Below are positions 53,078-59,871 of a DNA stretch of 64,000 nt, one piece after another. The stretch is from the IMG/VR virus record IMGVR_UViG_3300027659_000011, positions 62,001-126,000 of that record, one strand, 5' to 3'. The notes below the pieces were generated by a model. It had not been told where the DNA came from and made no database searches. It saw nothing but the letters and a program-made list of their open reading frames with translations. Within the stretch, counting starts at the first letter, position 1. Every line of letters begins with the position of its first letter. Source of the DNA: a virus. The position numbers and the translations under genes were made by a program.

Positions 53078-53434
53078 TTAACCAGTAATAACTTTAGTGA
53101 AATATGCAGCTGCTTTACCAGTCAGCTTGCTAAGAATTTCATCGTCAATTTCGCCACCTTTTGCTTCAATAGCTGTGCGGAGTTCAGCAATTTGCGACTC
53201 TTTACTAACTCTTGGAGCACCTGTGGATTTAGATGTACTAGTTTTACTTGTTGAGGTTGATGCCTCTTTCTTCACATAAACACCAGCCTGCACTAGAACC
53301 ATGCGGACACCATTAGCGCTTTGTTCCATGTCTTCAGCAATTTCTTTAATCAACTCTGTAGAGTTTTCAGGAGTAGGGTTACCTGCTTTATATGCTTCGA
53401 TAACTGATTGTTTGTCTTCGTCTGTCCATGCCAT
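53078..53434 (-). CDS. Small HTH/SANT-like protein with Ser/Thr linker
   Basis: 118 residues. N-terminal AWTDEDKQSVIEAYKAGNPTPENSTELIKEIAEDMEQSANGVRMVLVQAGVY looks like a Myb/SANT-like HTH, as in the repeats of the 48777 gene. Then a Ser/Thr/Lys-rich linker (about residues 57-75) and a small helical end. Own terminator downstream. Function unknown. Confidence 0.6.
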   Translation of the reverse strand: MAWTDEDKQSVIEAYKAGNPTPENSTELIKEIAEDMEQSANGVRMVLVQAGVYVKKEASTSTSKTSTSKSTGAPRVSKESQIAELRTAIEAKGGEIDDEILSKLTGKAAAYFTKVITG

Positions 53435-53445
53435 TTTATTTTTCC

Positions 53446-53730
53446 TTAATGAATGTTATTTTTATTTAAACCTGCAAGATTAATATTAGATTGAATTAAA
53501 CCTTCAGCTAATAATTTTTCGTACATTGAGATATAGCAACTAGTTAAATCGTAAAGAGTTTCTGTAGGTAATGTTGAAATTAGTACTTCGTTTTCTTCTA
53601 GAGTTTTTTCTGAACTCATTATTGATTCTTCAATTGCGGTTTGATACTGTACACATAACTGTAAGCTATCATGTAGTAGTTTACTATCCCAAACTCTAAA
53701 TTTTCTAGGATTATTAATTTTTTGTTCCAT
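53446..53730 (-). CDS. Hypothetical helical protein
   Basis: 94 residues, mostly alpha-helical, no motif. On the minus strand a TTGACT lies upstream (53757-53762) without a convincing -10, so a weak promoter is possible. Co-directional with the HTH gene after it. Confidence 0.5.
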   Translation of the reverse strand: MEQKINNPRKFRVWDSKLLHDSLQLCVQYQTAIEESIMSSEKTLEENEVLISTLPTETLYDLTSCYISMYEKLLAEGLIQSNINLAGLNKNNIH

Positions 53731-53765
53731 AATTACTACATAACTGTTTCGACTTTAGTCAATAC

Positions 53766-54038
53766 TTAAACAACTTCAATCTCAACATCAGTCATTTTAG
53801 TAGGATCAAACCTACGATAATTGTTGTTCAAGTCATACTCATCTTTAATAAGAGTTACTTTATTAAGATAATCTGTATAAGCTGCATCCATAGCTACTTC
53901 AAACATAGCCATTTCTACTGACTCAAGACTACTGATATCAATGCCTTCATACATAGTATTAGGAGATACCATTACTGCCAGTACTCGATTTGATGTTGTT
54001 CCGTCTGCTTTTGTGTATTTAAATGATAGTGTTTTCAT
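53766..54038 (-). CDS. Hypothetical protein
   Basis: 90 residues from ATG at 54038; the longer frame to 54074 would start inside the promoter. KTLSFKYTKADGTTSNRVLAVMVSPNTMYEGIDISSLESVEMAMFEVAMDAAYTDYL looks like a compact alpha/beta domain of a type common in phages. Function unknown. Confidence 0.55.
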   Translation of the reverse strand: MKTLSFKYTKADGTTSNRVLAVMVSPNTMYEGIDISSLESVEMAMFEVAMDAAYTDYLNKVTLIKDEYDLNNNYRRFDPTKMTDVEIEVV

Positions 54039-54065
54039 GATTGTTGATTTGCTGTTTAAGTATAT

Positions 54066-54094
54066 ATTATACACAATTTGGCACTACAGTGCAA
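54066..54094 (-). promoter_or_regulatory. Sigma70-type promoter (minus strand)
   Basis: TTGCAC (54089-54094), 17-bp spacer, TATAAT (54066-54071). Confidence 0.75.
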
Positions 54095-54105
54095 CTGCAA
54101 ATTTT

Positions 54106-54357
54106 TTATTCTTCAGGGAATAGCCCTTTATGAAGAGAAGTTTTAAATCGTTCTCCCCATGATGGAATTATACAGCTAAAAAATATAAAAGGAGCAAACA
54201 TAGTACTTATTACAATAAATACTGTATAAATTGTTAGTTTTGAATCAACTGTTCCTGCATTTTCAGTTTGTTTTAGTATAACAGGATGAAGTAGTTCTAT
54301 TGCTGCTGTAATTGCTGTTGTTAAACAAAATAGTATATAACAATCTAAAATATCCAT
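54106..54357 (-). CDS. Small two-helix membrane protein
   Basis: 83 residues with hydrophobic segments ILDCYILFCLTTAITAAIELL and LTIYTVFIVISTMFAPFIFFSCII and a charged end. Two bases after the basic protein gene. Function unknown. Confidence 0.55.
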   Translation of the reverse strand: MDILDCYILFCLTTAITAAIELLHPVILKQTENAGTVDSKLTIYTVFIVISTMFAPFIFFSCIIPSWGERFKTSLHKGLFPEE

Positions 54358-54359
54358 CC

Positions 54360-54734
54360 TTACTTACCGCCCTGAAGGCGAGCACCAAGTGAGAAGAAAT
54401 TTTTATCTGACACTTGCATTAGTTTTTGTGATTGTTGTACAAACTTACCAGGTTTTTGTAGAGCTGATCCTGCTACTGCTTGATTTGAACTCATAATACT
54501 ACGATCAAACCTACCCGAGAATAATTTAAATAATTTTGCTATGCGAATCCAGCTTTTTGACCATTCACGATTAGTAGGAGTTTTACGACGACGATGAATA
54601 TTTTGCAAAGCTAACTTTACTTGTTCATTGTTTGGCTGCAACTTTAACTGTTTTTCCAATTTACGTTTACGATTAACTTCCCATCTGTTTGATTTTCCAG
54701 ACGGGGCTGGTGTTGCTTTATTCTTAGTTGCCAC
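54360..54734 (-). CDS. Basic hypothetical protein
   Basis: 124 residues, very Lys/Arg/Gln-rich (NRKRKLEKQLKLQPNNEQVKLALQNIHRRRKTPTNREW). Likely nucleic-acid associated by charge alone. No family recognised. Confidence 0.5.
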   Translation of the reverse strand: MATKNKATPAPSGKSNRWEVNRKRKLEKQLKLQPNNEQVKLALQNIHRRRKTPTNREWSKSWIRIAKLFKLFSGRFDRSIMSSNQAVAGSALQKPGKFVQQSQKLMQVSDKNFFSLGARLQGGK

Positions 54735-54755
54735 TTAATTTCCTTACTAGTTGTT

Positions 54756-54832
54756 TGGTGGGCCGTGAGTGATTCGAACACTCCACCAATGGATTATGAG
54801 TCCACTGCTCTAACCTAATGAGCTAACAGCCC
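54756..54832 (-). tRNA. tRNA-Met or tRNA-Ile2 (anticodon CAT)
   Basis: Cloverleaf on the minus strand: acceptor GGGCTGT/ACGGCCC, anticodon loop CTCATAA, T-arm with GTTCGAATC, encoded CCA. A CAU anticodon could be elongator Met or lysidine-modified Ile2; the stem resembles Ile2 slightly. Confidence 0.9.
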
Positions 54833-54840
54833 TGCTGACT

Positions 54841-54925
54841 TGGTGCGAGTGGCCGGAATCGAACCGGCATGCCTTGCGGCGAGGGATTTTAAGTCCCTTG
54901 CGTCTACCTATTTCACCACACTCGC
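54841..54925 (-). tRNA. tRNA-Leu (TAA)
   Basis: Type II with long variable arm; acceptor GCGAGTG/CACTCGC, anticodon loop CTTAAAA (TAA), GGTTCGATTCC T-arm, encoded CCA. Confidence 0.92.
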
Positions 54926-54973
54926 AAAATTTACTTTTCACTCTAATAACTATAATCGAATGAATAGATTGAT

Positions 54974-55002
54974 ATTATATCAAACTTTAATGCACTATTC
55001 AA
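54974..55002 (-). promoter_or_regulatory. Sigma70-type promoter for tRNA-Leu/tRNA-CAT
   Basis: TTGAAT (54997-55002), 17-bp spacer, TATAAT (54974-54979), about 50 bp before tRNA-Leu. Confidence 0.75.
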
Positions 55003-55033
55003 GTGCATATTTATAGATTCAAAATTACAAACT

Positions 55034-55067
55034 AAAAAGAGGACTAACCTAATGGCTAGTCCTCTTT
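55034..55067 (-). terminator. Intrinsic terminator after hsp20
   Basis: AAAGAGGACTAG/CTAACCTCTTT-type stem (AGAGGACTA with TAGTCCTCT) and T-run on the minus strand. Confidence 0.8.
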
Positions 55068-55072
55068 ATGGT

Positions 55073-55492
55073 TTACTCTATTTCAATGATACGAGGTTTT
55101 TTAGATTCTGGCAATTTTCTTTCTAATACTACTGTAAGAATACCGTCTTCCATTGAAGCGGACTTTACAACCATATGCTCAGCAATAGTAAACTGATGAT
55201 TAAAACTTCTAGCACTTAATCCGTGATGTAAGTACTGTTGCTTTTGTTCATCTTTTTGTTTTATACCTTTTATCAGTAATTGTTCCTTATCTAACTGTAC
55301 TGTAATTTCTTTCTTCTTGAAGCCTGCTACCGCAACTTCAACAGTGTAATTATTCTCATCGGATTTAATTACATTATAAGGTGGATAATTTACTGAGTTT
55401 CGATACTCTAAAGTGTCAAAAACCTGATCAAATCCAATTAACGTACGATTAAATGGTCCAAAATTAATGGTACCAACTCTAAGTTCTGTCAT
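55073..55492 (-). CDS. Small heat-shock protein (Hsp20/IbpA-like)
   Basis: 139 residues. Alpha-crystallin domain: PPYNVIKSDENNYTVEVAVAGFKKKEITVQLDKEQLLIKG, then FNHQFTIAEHMVVKSASMEDGILTVVLERKLPE. ATP-independent chaperone; phage copies are thought to protect virion protein folding. A good AAGGAG ribosome-binding site precedes the ATG; terminator follows. Confidence 0.9.
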   Translation of the reverse strand: MTELRVGTINFGPFNRTLIGFDQVFDTLEYRNSVNYPPYNVIKSDENNYTVEVAVAGFKKKEITVQLDKEQLLIKGIKQKDEQKQQYLHHGLSARSFNHQFTIAEHMVVKSASMEDGILTVVLERKLPESKKPRIIEIE

Positions 55493-55569
55493 ATATTTTC
55501 TCCTTTTATAAGCAAGAACATTTGGGCAATCTGCCCGTGTGCAACCTCATAATGAGCATTGCAAAATTA

Positions 55570-55644
55570 TGGCGGTACCAGAGGGTAACGATCCCTCTCC
55601 TCAGCAGTGACAGTGCTGTGTGCGTCCATGAACACCTTGGAACC
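55570..55644 (-). tRNA. tRNA-Asp (GTC)
   Basis: Acceptor GGTTCCA/TGGTACC (one T-T mismatch), anticodon stem CAGCA/TGCTG around CTGTCAC (GTC), discriminator G as usual for Asp, encoded CCA. T-loop ATCGTTA departs from TTCGANY, so folding is a little degenerate. Confidence 0.8.
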
Positions 55645-55650
55645 TAAAAC

Positions 55651-55728
55651 TGGAACAACGGGTGAGATTTGAACTCACGGTTTTCAGGATTTGCAATCCC
55701 GTGCATTTGACCACTCTGCCACCGTTGC
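55651..55728 (-). tRNA. tRNA-Cys (GCA)
   Basis: Acceptor GCAACGG/CCGTTGT, anticodon loop TTGCAAA (GCA), T-arm GTGAG-TTCAAAT-CTCAC, discriminator T, encoded CCA. Confidence 0.9.
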
Positions 55729-55732
55729 GTAT

Positions 55733-55806
55733 TGGAGCGGGGTAACAGAATCGAACTGTCAGCATTAGCTTGGAAGGCTAAGGTATTACCACTATACGAA
55801 CCCCGC
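55733..55806 (-). tRNA. tRNA-Gly (TCC)
   Basis: Acceptor GCGGGGT/ACCCCGC, anticodon stem TTAGC/GCTAA around CTTCCAA (TCC), encoded CCA. Confidence 0.93.
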
Positions 55807-55813
55807 ATAAATA

Positions 55814-56041
55814 TTATTTATATCTTGATGGTGGTAGCTCACTTAGTGAGCACTCAGTATATTCGCCAGTATCTGAATTGACTTCTGCACCTGCAATAAT
55901 TTGTTTAATTTGCTCATCTGTAAGCGCACCATCATCAGCCTCATATTCTGGCTTATTATCTCTAGCAAATATAGCATCCCAACGTGAGGCATACTCTTCG
56001 TTAGCAACACTAAAGGGTCTAGGGGTTGAGCCTTTACTCAT
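55814..56041 (-). CDS. Hypothetical phage protein
   Basis: 75 residues from ATG at 56041, overlapping the MazG-like stop by a few bases; a longer frame to 56107 would overlap far more. SKGSTPRPFSVANEEYASRWDAIFARDN is a sequence I recognise from many phages. C-terminus acidic. Function unknown. Confidence 0.6.
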   Translation of the reverse strand: MSKGSTPRPFSVANEEYASRWDAIFARDNKPEYEADDGALTDEQIKQIIAGAEVNSDTGEYTECSLSELPPSRYK

Positions 56042-56312
56042 ATATAGTTGACCATTGTTTAAGTTTTTCCAATTTAGCACGGGCAGCTGCCTCAATACTA
56101 TGCTCATTTACTAATTTAGTTTCACACATGATATTGATCATGGCAACTAAATCACCTAATTCTTCTTCTAGGTGTTGTCTATTAGTTTTATTGTTTCCTG
56201 GCTTAAAATTATCTAAACCAAAACGATTTACTTTACTAACTGCTTGGATTACTTCTGCACACTCTTCTTGCAGAATACCCGTAATTTCTTTAAGTTGACT
56301 TTCTGTTGTCAA
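56034..56312 (-). CDS. MazG-like nucleotide pyrophosphohydrolase
   Basis: 92 residues. ILQEECAEVIQAVSKVNRFG and HLEEELGDLVAMINIM give the ExxE...ExxD metal-binding pattern of all-alpha NTP pyrophosphatases. Phage MazG proteins may clean nucleotide pools or alter alarmone levels. Four-base overlap with the next upstream gene. Confidence 0.8.
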   Translation of the reverse strand: MTTESQLKEITGILQEECAEVIQAVSKVNRFGLDNFKPGNNKTNRQHLEEELGDLVAMINIMCETKLVNEHSIEAAARAKLEKLKQWSTIYE

Positions 56313-56563
56313 AATGGTATGTCCTCAAATGGTAATATTTCTTCTTGATAATGTTTTTCATTATCTCTTACACTTTTTAATAATATACATCTATCTACGA
56401 CTTCTGAGTTAAACATATTTTGATTGTTATTGTGTAAGAACATTATATAATTATAATCCATTTCAACTATAGAGTCAACCCTACAATTCTGATACTTTCC
56501 GAAATCAAAGAAATCAAGTAATCCTAATTTTAGGGATTTAATACTTTTAAATGTTATTGCCAT
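56309..56563 (-). CDS. Hypothetical protein
   Basis: 84 residues from ATG at 56563, which lies just after a tRNA; a longer frame would run into it. MAITFKSIKSLKLGLLDFFDFGKYQNCRVDSIVEMDYNYIMFLHNN then helical, acidic end. Probably a small nucleic-acid-related domain; not recognised with confidence. Confidence 0.5.
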   Translation of the reverse strand: MAITFKSIKSLKLGLLDFFDFGKYQNCRVDSIVEMDYNYIMFLHNNNQNMFNSEVVDRCILLKSVRDNEKHYQEEILPFEDIPF

Positions 56564-56566
56564 ATG

Positions 56567-56658
56567 TGGTACCCCCAGCGGGAGTCGAACCCACATGAAC
56601 CAATTATCTGTTGCTTACGGGATATAAATCCGCCGTTTTACCATTAAACTATAGGGGT
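56567..56658 (-). tRNA. Type II tRNA-like gene, anticodon uncertain (possibly TAT)
   Basis: Acceptor ACCCCTA/TGGGGGT, D-arm GTTT/AAAC, T-arm with GGTTCGACTCC and encoded CCA are all good. The anticodon loop reads TTTATAT, giving TAT (Ile), but the stem has an A-C mismatch and there is an unusual variable region of about 22 bases. Isotype therefore uncertain. Confidence 0.65.
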
Positions 56659-56663
56659 ATGTT

Positions 56664-56738
56664 TGGGCAGGCGTACGAGAATTGAACTCATGATATCGGA
56701 ATCACAATCCGAGGTTTTACCACTAAACTAACACCTGC
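56664..56738 (-). tRNA. tRNA-His (GTG)
   Basis: Anticodon loop TTGTGAT (GTG), T-arm ATGAG-TTCAATT-CTCGT, and the hallmark extra G(-1) pairing with C73; encoded CCA. Confidence 0.92.
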
Positions 56739-56743
56739 ATACT

Positions 56744-56956
56744 TTATTTTATGTCTAACTTACGTGCAAGTTCTTTAATATTAATAAAAAATTCTTCTAA
56801 CTCTTTATCTTCAGCCTCTAGATCTTCTATTCGCGAAGCTGCTTCTTCTAATAAATCTGCAATACGGTCAGGAGCGCCCTCTTGAACACTTTTCCGATCT
56901 TTAATTTGTCTACGTATTTCTGCACGTTTACGTAATCTGTATACTAGTGATTCCAT
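56744..56956 (-). CDS. Small coiled-coil protein
   Basis: 70 residues, nearly all helix, with basic N-terminus (YRLRKRAEIRRQIKDRK) and acidic Leu-rich coiled coil (IADLLEEAASRIEDLEAEDKELEEF). Function unknown. One base after the RNase H-like gene. Confidence 0.55.
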   Translation of the reverse strand: MESLVYRLRKRAEIRRQIKDRKSVQEGAPDRIADLLEEAASRIEDLEAEDKELEEFFINIKELARKLDIK

Positions 56957-56957
56957 A

Positions 56958-57428
56958 TTATGCCGTTTTCAAACTATTATATCTATCGGCTGCATAACTG
57001 GCAGCAAATGCATTTGGTTTAACCATTGGTATTACATTACACGTACCTTTTATATAACCAATAGCTTGCTGAACAACACAGCTAGATGCGTGAGAGACAT
57101 CAGGATTAATATCTAGATGTACTTCTACCTTACGATCTTCTAGAACTTCTTTTAAATTCTGAAATAGCTCAGATACTTTATACACTTCATTCATAAGTCT
57201 CATGGAGGGTTTACTCTGCTTTTGGTCATAATCTAATTCTGTATGTGTTTCACCAAAAATTTTACAACCATGACAACCATCAATATGTACTACAACTACT
57301 AACGTATATTCAGCATACCAGCGATTATGTCGCTTTACTCTTATAGAGTCTGCACCAATATAGATTTTAGTACTTGGACTTTGTGACTCTATATAAGCTT
57401 TAACTTGCTGAATATTTAATTTTTTCAT
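56958..57428 (-). CDS. RNase H-fold protein (DUF458/YkuK-like)
   Basis: 156 residues. KIYIGADSIR at strand 1 with an Asp, YTLVVVVHIDGCHGCKIFGET, and EVHLDINPDVSHASSCVVQQAIGYIKGT...NAFAASYAADRYN are the conserved blocks of the YkuK/DUF458 RNase H-like family. Acidic active-site residues look preserved. Substrate unknown. Confidence 0.75.
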   Translation of the reverse strand: MKKLNIQQVKAYIESQSPSTKIYIGADSIRVKRHNRWYAEYTLVVVVHIDGCHGCKIFGETHTELDYDQKQSKPSMRLMNEVYKVSELFQNLKEVLEDRKVEVHLDINPDVSHASSCVVQQAIGYIKGTCNVIPMVKPNAFAASYAADRYNSLKTA

Positions 57429-57439
57429 CTTGTACTAAT

Positions 57440-57510
57440 TGGTTGCGGCGGAAGGACTCGAACCTTCTAGGCGGAGCTTATGAGACTTGCCTTTACCCTG
57501 ACTCACCGCG
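57440..57510 (-). tRNA. Initiator-like tRNA-fMet (CAT), degenerate
   Basis: Starts CGCGGTG and ends CGCCGCA-A-CCA, giving the C1-A72 mismatch that marks bacterial initiator tRNAs; T-arm GAAGG-TTCGAGT-CCTTC is clear. Anticodon loop CTCATAA is present, but its stem pairs poorly and the gene is only 71 bases, so function is uncertain. Confidence 0.6.
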
Positions 57511-57514
57511 ATAT

Positions 57515-57863
57515 TTGGTGCCAGTATTCTGTTACGAGGAACTGGCGGAACCCTAAGCAGAGTTTAGGCTGCTAATGCGAACTGTGAGTCGTTTGCGTTT
57601 ACTTTTGTTTAGTGTTAACGACAACTCTGTCGGACCGTCCATCTTTGTACTTATTGCCCTGTCGATTCTAAAACAGGCCCACCATAATACGTCTAGCATG
57701 TCTTCTGGAATAATTGTTAATACAAATGTAGTTGACACAATCTACATTAACAAACTTCCAAAGTGAATATGTTTCATCCATGTTAAATCCTATTATGGTG
57801 GACCTGGGGGGATTCGCACCCCCGTCCAGAACTACTTTCGATTAACTTCATACGATCATACTT
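57515..57863 (-). ncRNA. ssrA: Circularly permuted tmRNA (two-piece)
   Basis: Transcribed on the minus strand. The acceptor piece (about 57796-57863) comes first: T-arm ACGGGGGTGCGAATCCCCC, acceptor strand CAGGTCC, then A-CCA (CCA at 57796-57798). An intervening segment of about 115 bases follows. The coding piece begins GGGCCTG at 57680, which pairs with CAGGTCC including a G3-U70 wobble, the alanine identity element. The tag frame (57596 down to 57564) reads ANDSQFALAA and a TAA stop, after CGCAAACGAC identical to E. coli. The outer boundaries (57515, 57863) are approximate. Confidence 0.9.
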
Positions 57864-57938
57864 TGGCACACCCCCAGGGATTTGAACCCTGACTAACGGT
57901 TTTGGAGACCGACGTGCTGCCAATTACACTAGAGGCAT
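57864..57938 (-). tRNA. tRNA-Trp (CCA)
   Basis: Anticodon stem CGGT/ACCG around CTCCAAA (CCA anticodon), T-arm CAGGG-TTCAAAT-CCCTG, discriminator G, encoded CCA. The acceptor ATGCCTC/GGGGTGT uses three G-T pairs. Confidence 0.88.
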
Positions 57939-57943
57939 ACTAA

Positions 57944-58015
57944 TTATTTCTTTTTTAGTACTCGTTTTGCTGTAGCTTTAATACTACGCTTATGGTGCGC
58001 TTTAAATTTAGCCAC
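57944..58015 (-). CDS. Tiny basic peptide 1 (GTG start)
   Basis: 23 residues (VAKFKAHHKRSIKATAKRVLKKK), about half basic. Two bases after the next peptide gene on the minus strand. Tandem arrangement and simple composition suggest a real small protein, but no homologue is recognised. Confidence 0.45.
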   Translation of the reverse strand: MAKFKAHHKRSIKATAKRVLKKK

Positions 58016-58017
58016 AA

Positions 58018-58083
58018 TTATTTACGCTTACGTAGTTGTCTACGTACAGCTGCCTGAGTTTTAGTTTTTGCTCTGTAAGCCAT
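58018..58083 (-). CDS. Tiny basic peptide 2
   Basis: 21 residues (MAYRAKTKTQAAVRRQLRKRK), strongly basic. Lies between peptides 1 and 3 with short gaps on the same strand. Composition suggests RNA or ribosome binding; unproven. Confidence 0.45.
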   Translation of the reverse strand: MAYRAKTKTQAAVRRQLRKRK

Positions 58084-58092
58084 AATGTATCT

Positions 58093-58197
58093 TTAATATT
58101 TAGGTTTCTTTTTTGGAGGTGTCATAGGCATTGCAGGAACACGAGGTCCTGCTGGCTGCATTGGGATTGAACCGACAGGTTTTTTAGGTTTTACCAT
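58093..58197 (-). CDS. Tiny Pro/Lys-rich peptide 3
   Basis: 34 residues, Pro/Met/Lys-rich (MVKPKKPVGSIPMQPAGPRV, then PAMPMTPPKKKPKY). One base after the RHH-like gene. Not recognised. Confidence 0.45.
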   Translation of the reverse strand: MVKPKKPVGSIPMQPAGPRVPAMPMTPPKKKPKY

Positions 58198-58198
58198 A

Positions 58199-58693
58199 TT
58201 AAAATTCTTTCTTTAGGGAATGATTATCAATAGCAGAACGTAAAGCACGTTCCACTAATTGGTTAAAAGTAATGTCTTTTTCATGTGCAGTACGAGCAAA
58301 CACCATAAAGTCTTCATCACTAAGTTCAAAGGGCACTGAAACTCTAGTATCATAAGCTCTACCATCAACAATAGCAGATGCTTTTTCTAGAATATCTTCT
58401 GCAACTTCTAATTCACAGTATTTTTTACCTACAGCATTTGTTTGTTTTTCTTGTGTTTCCACAAAGTCTTGTGTAGTCCAGCGATAGTAGTTTTCTTGTG
58501 CGTAATCTTCAGCTGTGATTTCTAAAATTTCTTGACTGACTACATCAAATACGCACGTTAAGTAGTGATCTGAATTACCATAACTAATCTCACATACCAA
58601 GTCTGTTTCTTGGTTGTAGATTGTGTTTTCTAAAAATGATTTATCGTGTATGGTGTAATTGATAACATTTAAAAACTTATTTAATTTAATCAT
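58199..58693 (-). CDS. Hypothetical protein with ribbon-helix-helix-like C-terminus
   Basis: 164 residues. The N-terminal 110 residues are acidic and globular (CEISYGNSDHYLTCVFDVVSQEILEITAEDYAQENYYRW). The C-terminal 50 (RVSVPFELSDEDFMVFARTAHEKDITFNQLVERALRSAIDNH) resembles CopG-type ribbon-helix-helix, often an operator or toxin-antitoxin DNA binder. Function unknown. Confidence 0.55.
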   Translation of the reverse strand: MIKLNKFLNVINYTIHDKSFLENTIYNQETDLVCEISYGNSDHYLTCVFDVVSQEILEITAEDYAQENYYRWTTQDFVETQEKQTNAVGKKYCELEVAEDILEKASAIVDGRAYDTRVSVPFELSDEDFMVFARTAHEKDITFNQLVERALRSAIDNHSLKKEF

Positions 58694-58704
58694 TTTATTA
58701 TATC

Positions 58705-59340
58705 CTAAACCTTCAATTTAAAATTACCAGAAACACTAATTCGATATTCATCGCTAGAAAAAAATGGGTATACCATATGTTGAAAATTAGAGGGGAAAAT
58801 TACTATATTATTTTCTCTTTTTTTATCTACTGGAATATTACAGGATTTTATTGCTCCAATACTATCATTGTATAAAAAACTAAACATTCCAGCCGTATTA
58901 AAATTAGATTCAACTCCAGGAGATAATTTGCGCTCTTCTTCCATGTAATATGGAACACTAGTCCATATTACGAAACTATATAGTCCTGAGTGGTTGTGTA
59001 TAGGATTAAACTCATATTTCTTTTGAAAATTGACCCAAAATGTATCTAATACAATTTCTATATTACCTGTTGTAATATTAAAGTTTTTTAGGTAATTAAA
59101 TTCTTTATCATATGCATCGAGCAGAGGTACTAACAGTTGTTCAATATAAGTTTTAGACTTTACTAATTCATACTCTCGTTTAATATTTCCAGCTAATTCT
59201 GTATTGTATTTTTGCTTTTCATATAACTCAAAATTATTTTGTATATTATGGATTTCTTTTTTTAAAGGTGCTAAATCAGATTCTGAAAATTTAGCACTAA
59301 GAAATCCGTAATTTTTTAAACCAGTTACATTATATTGCAT
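58705..59340 (-). CDS. 2OG-Fe(II) oxygenase-like protein
   Basis: 211 residues from ATG at 59340; further starts upstream lie in a structured leader. IHNHSGLYSFVIWTSVPYY gives the His-x-His-type iron site region, and IVIFPSNFQHMVYPFFSSDEYRISVSGNFKL carries the distal His and the 2-oxoglutarate-binding Arg. Matches the small putative 2OG-Fe(II) oxygenase family common in phages. Substrate unknown. It follows an unusually long structured leader. Confidence 0.7.
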   Translation of the reverse strand: MQYNVTGLKNYGFLSAKFSESDLAPLKKEIHNIQNNFELYEKQKYNTELAGNIKREYELVKSKTYIEQLLVPLLDAYDKEFNYLKNFNITTGNIEIVLDTFWVNFQKKYEFNPIHNHSGLYSFVIWTSVPYYMEEERKLSPGVESNFNTAGMFSFLYNDSIGAIKSCNIPVDKKRENNIVIFPSNFQHMVYPFFSSDEYRISVSGNFKLKV

Positions 59341-59622
59341 TATTATTCTTTTACGGCTCAAATAGAAACTCAGGACTTTCACCTGATTGTCCCGTAAGGA
59401 TCTTAATTTTATAACTGTTCTACTGTGATTTTAAGAAGCTATATGCTTCACCTATACCCATGCGAATTTAATCTCAAGGCTTTTATGTTTCTTGGACTTT
59501 GAAACTATAGGCAGATTGATACCTTAGTAGATAGGCCGATTGTCCTAACTTTCCCATTCACAGTTATAAAATTCCTCTTTGCAGAGGAAAGTGTAAGAAT
59601 TCCACTTACTATCACATCGCTT
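59341..59622 (-). ncRNA. Highly structured non-coding stretch / leader
   Basis: No convincing ORF. A perfect 14-bp inverted repeat (AATTTTATAACTGT at 59405-59418, ACAGTTATAAAATT at 59560-59573) closes a domain of about 140 bases with inner hairpins GAAGC/GCTTC and GTTTC/GAAAC. Outside it are CCTCT/AGAGG and GTAAG/CTTAC hairpins and, next to the oxygenase gene, TTACGG/CCGTAA around TCAGG/CCTGA. Either a large riboswitch-like leader for the oxygenase gene or an independent RNA; family not recognised. Confidence 0.5.
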
Positions 59623-59856
59623 TTAAGTCTGCGTGTCCAAGACTTTTTTTGTAAAAAACTCTTTATCAACGTAGAACTGTATTAGTTCTCTTTGGAGTTG
59701 TGTTATTAAATCACCATGAGCATCATTAAGTACAAAACGTACAGGGCATGTACCCCACTTACGAGTTGCATTAAATTCTGCAAACCATTTTCGATGTTCC
59801 TTATTGTTAGCATCAAATACTACATAAGTACGTCCATGCAACTGCAAGCTGCTCAT
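59623..59856 (-). CDS. Hypothetical protein
   Basis: 77 residues (MSSLQLHGRTYVVFDANNKEHRKWFAEFNATRKWGTCPVRFVLND...). Compact alpha/beta, common-looking phage protein, no function assigned. Upstream of the structured region. Confidence 0.5.
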   Translation of the reverse strand: MSSLQLHGRTYVVFDANNKEHRKWFAEFNATRKWGTCPVRFVLNDAHGDLITQLQRELIQFYVDKEFFTKKVLDTQT

Positions 59857-59871
59857 TGTGATTTCCTAATA

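Noticed and set aside
53766-54074. Longer start (54074) for the small hypothetical gene
   Set aside because: The extra codons lie over the -10 box of the promoter at 54066-54094.
59341-59400. Group II intron domain V resemblance (GAGCCGT, GGTGAAAGTCC pieces)
   Set aside because: The pieces occur in the wrong order and no reverse transcriptase or split exon is present; better described as a hairpin leader.
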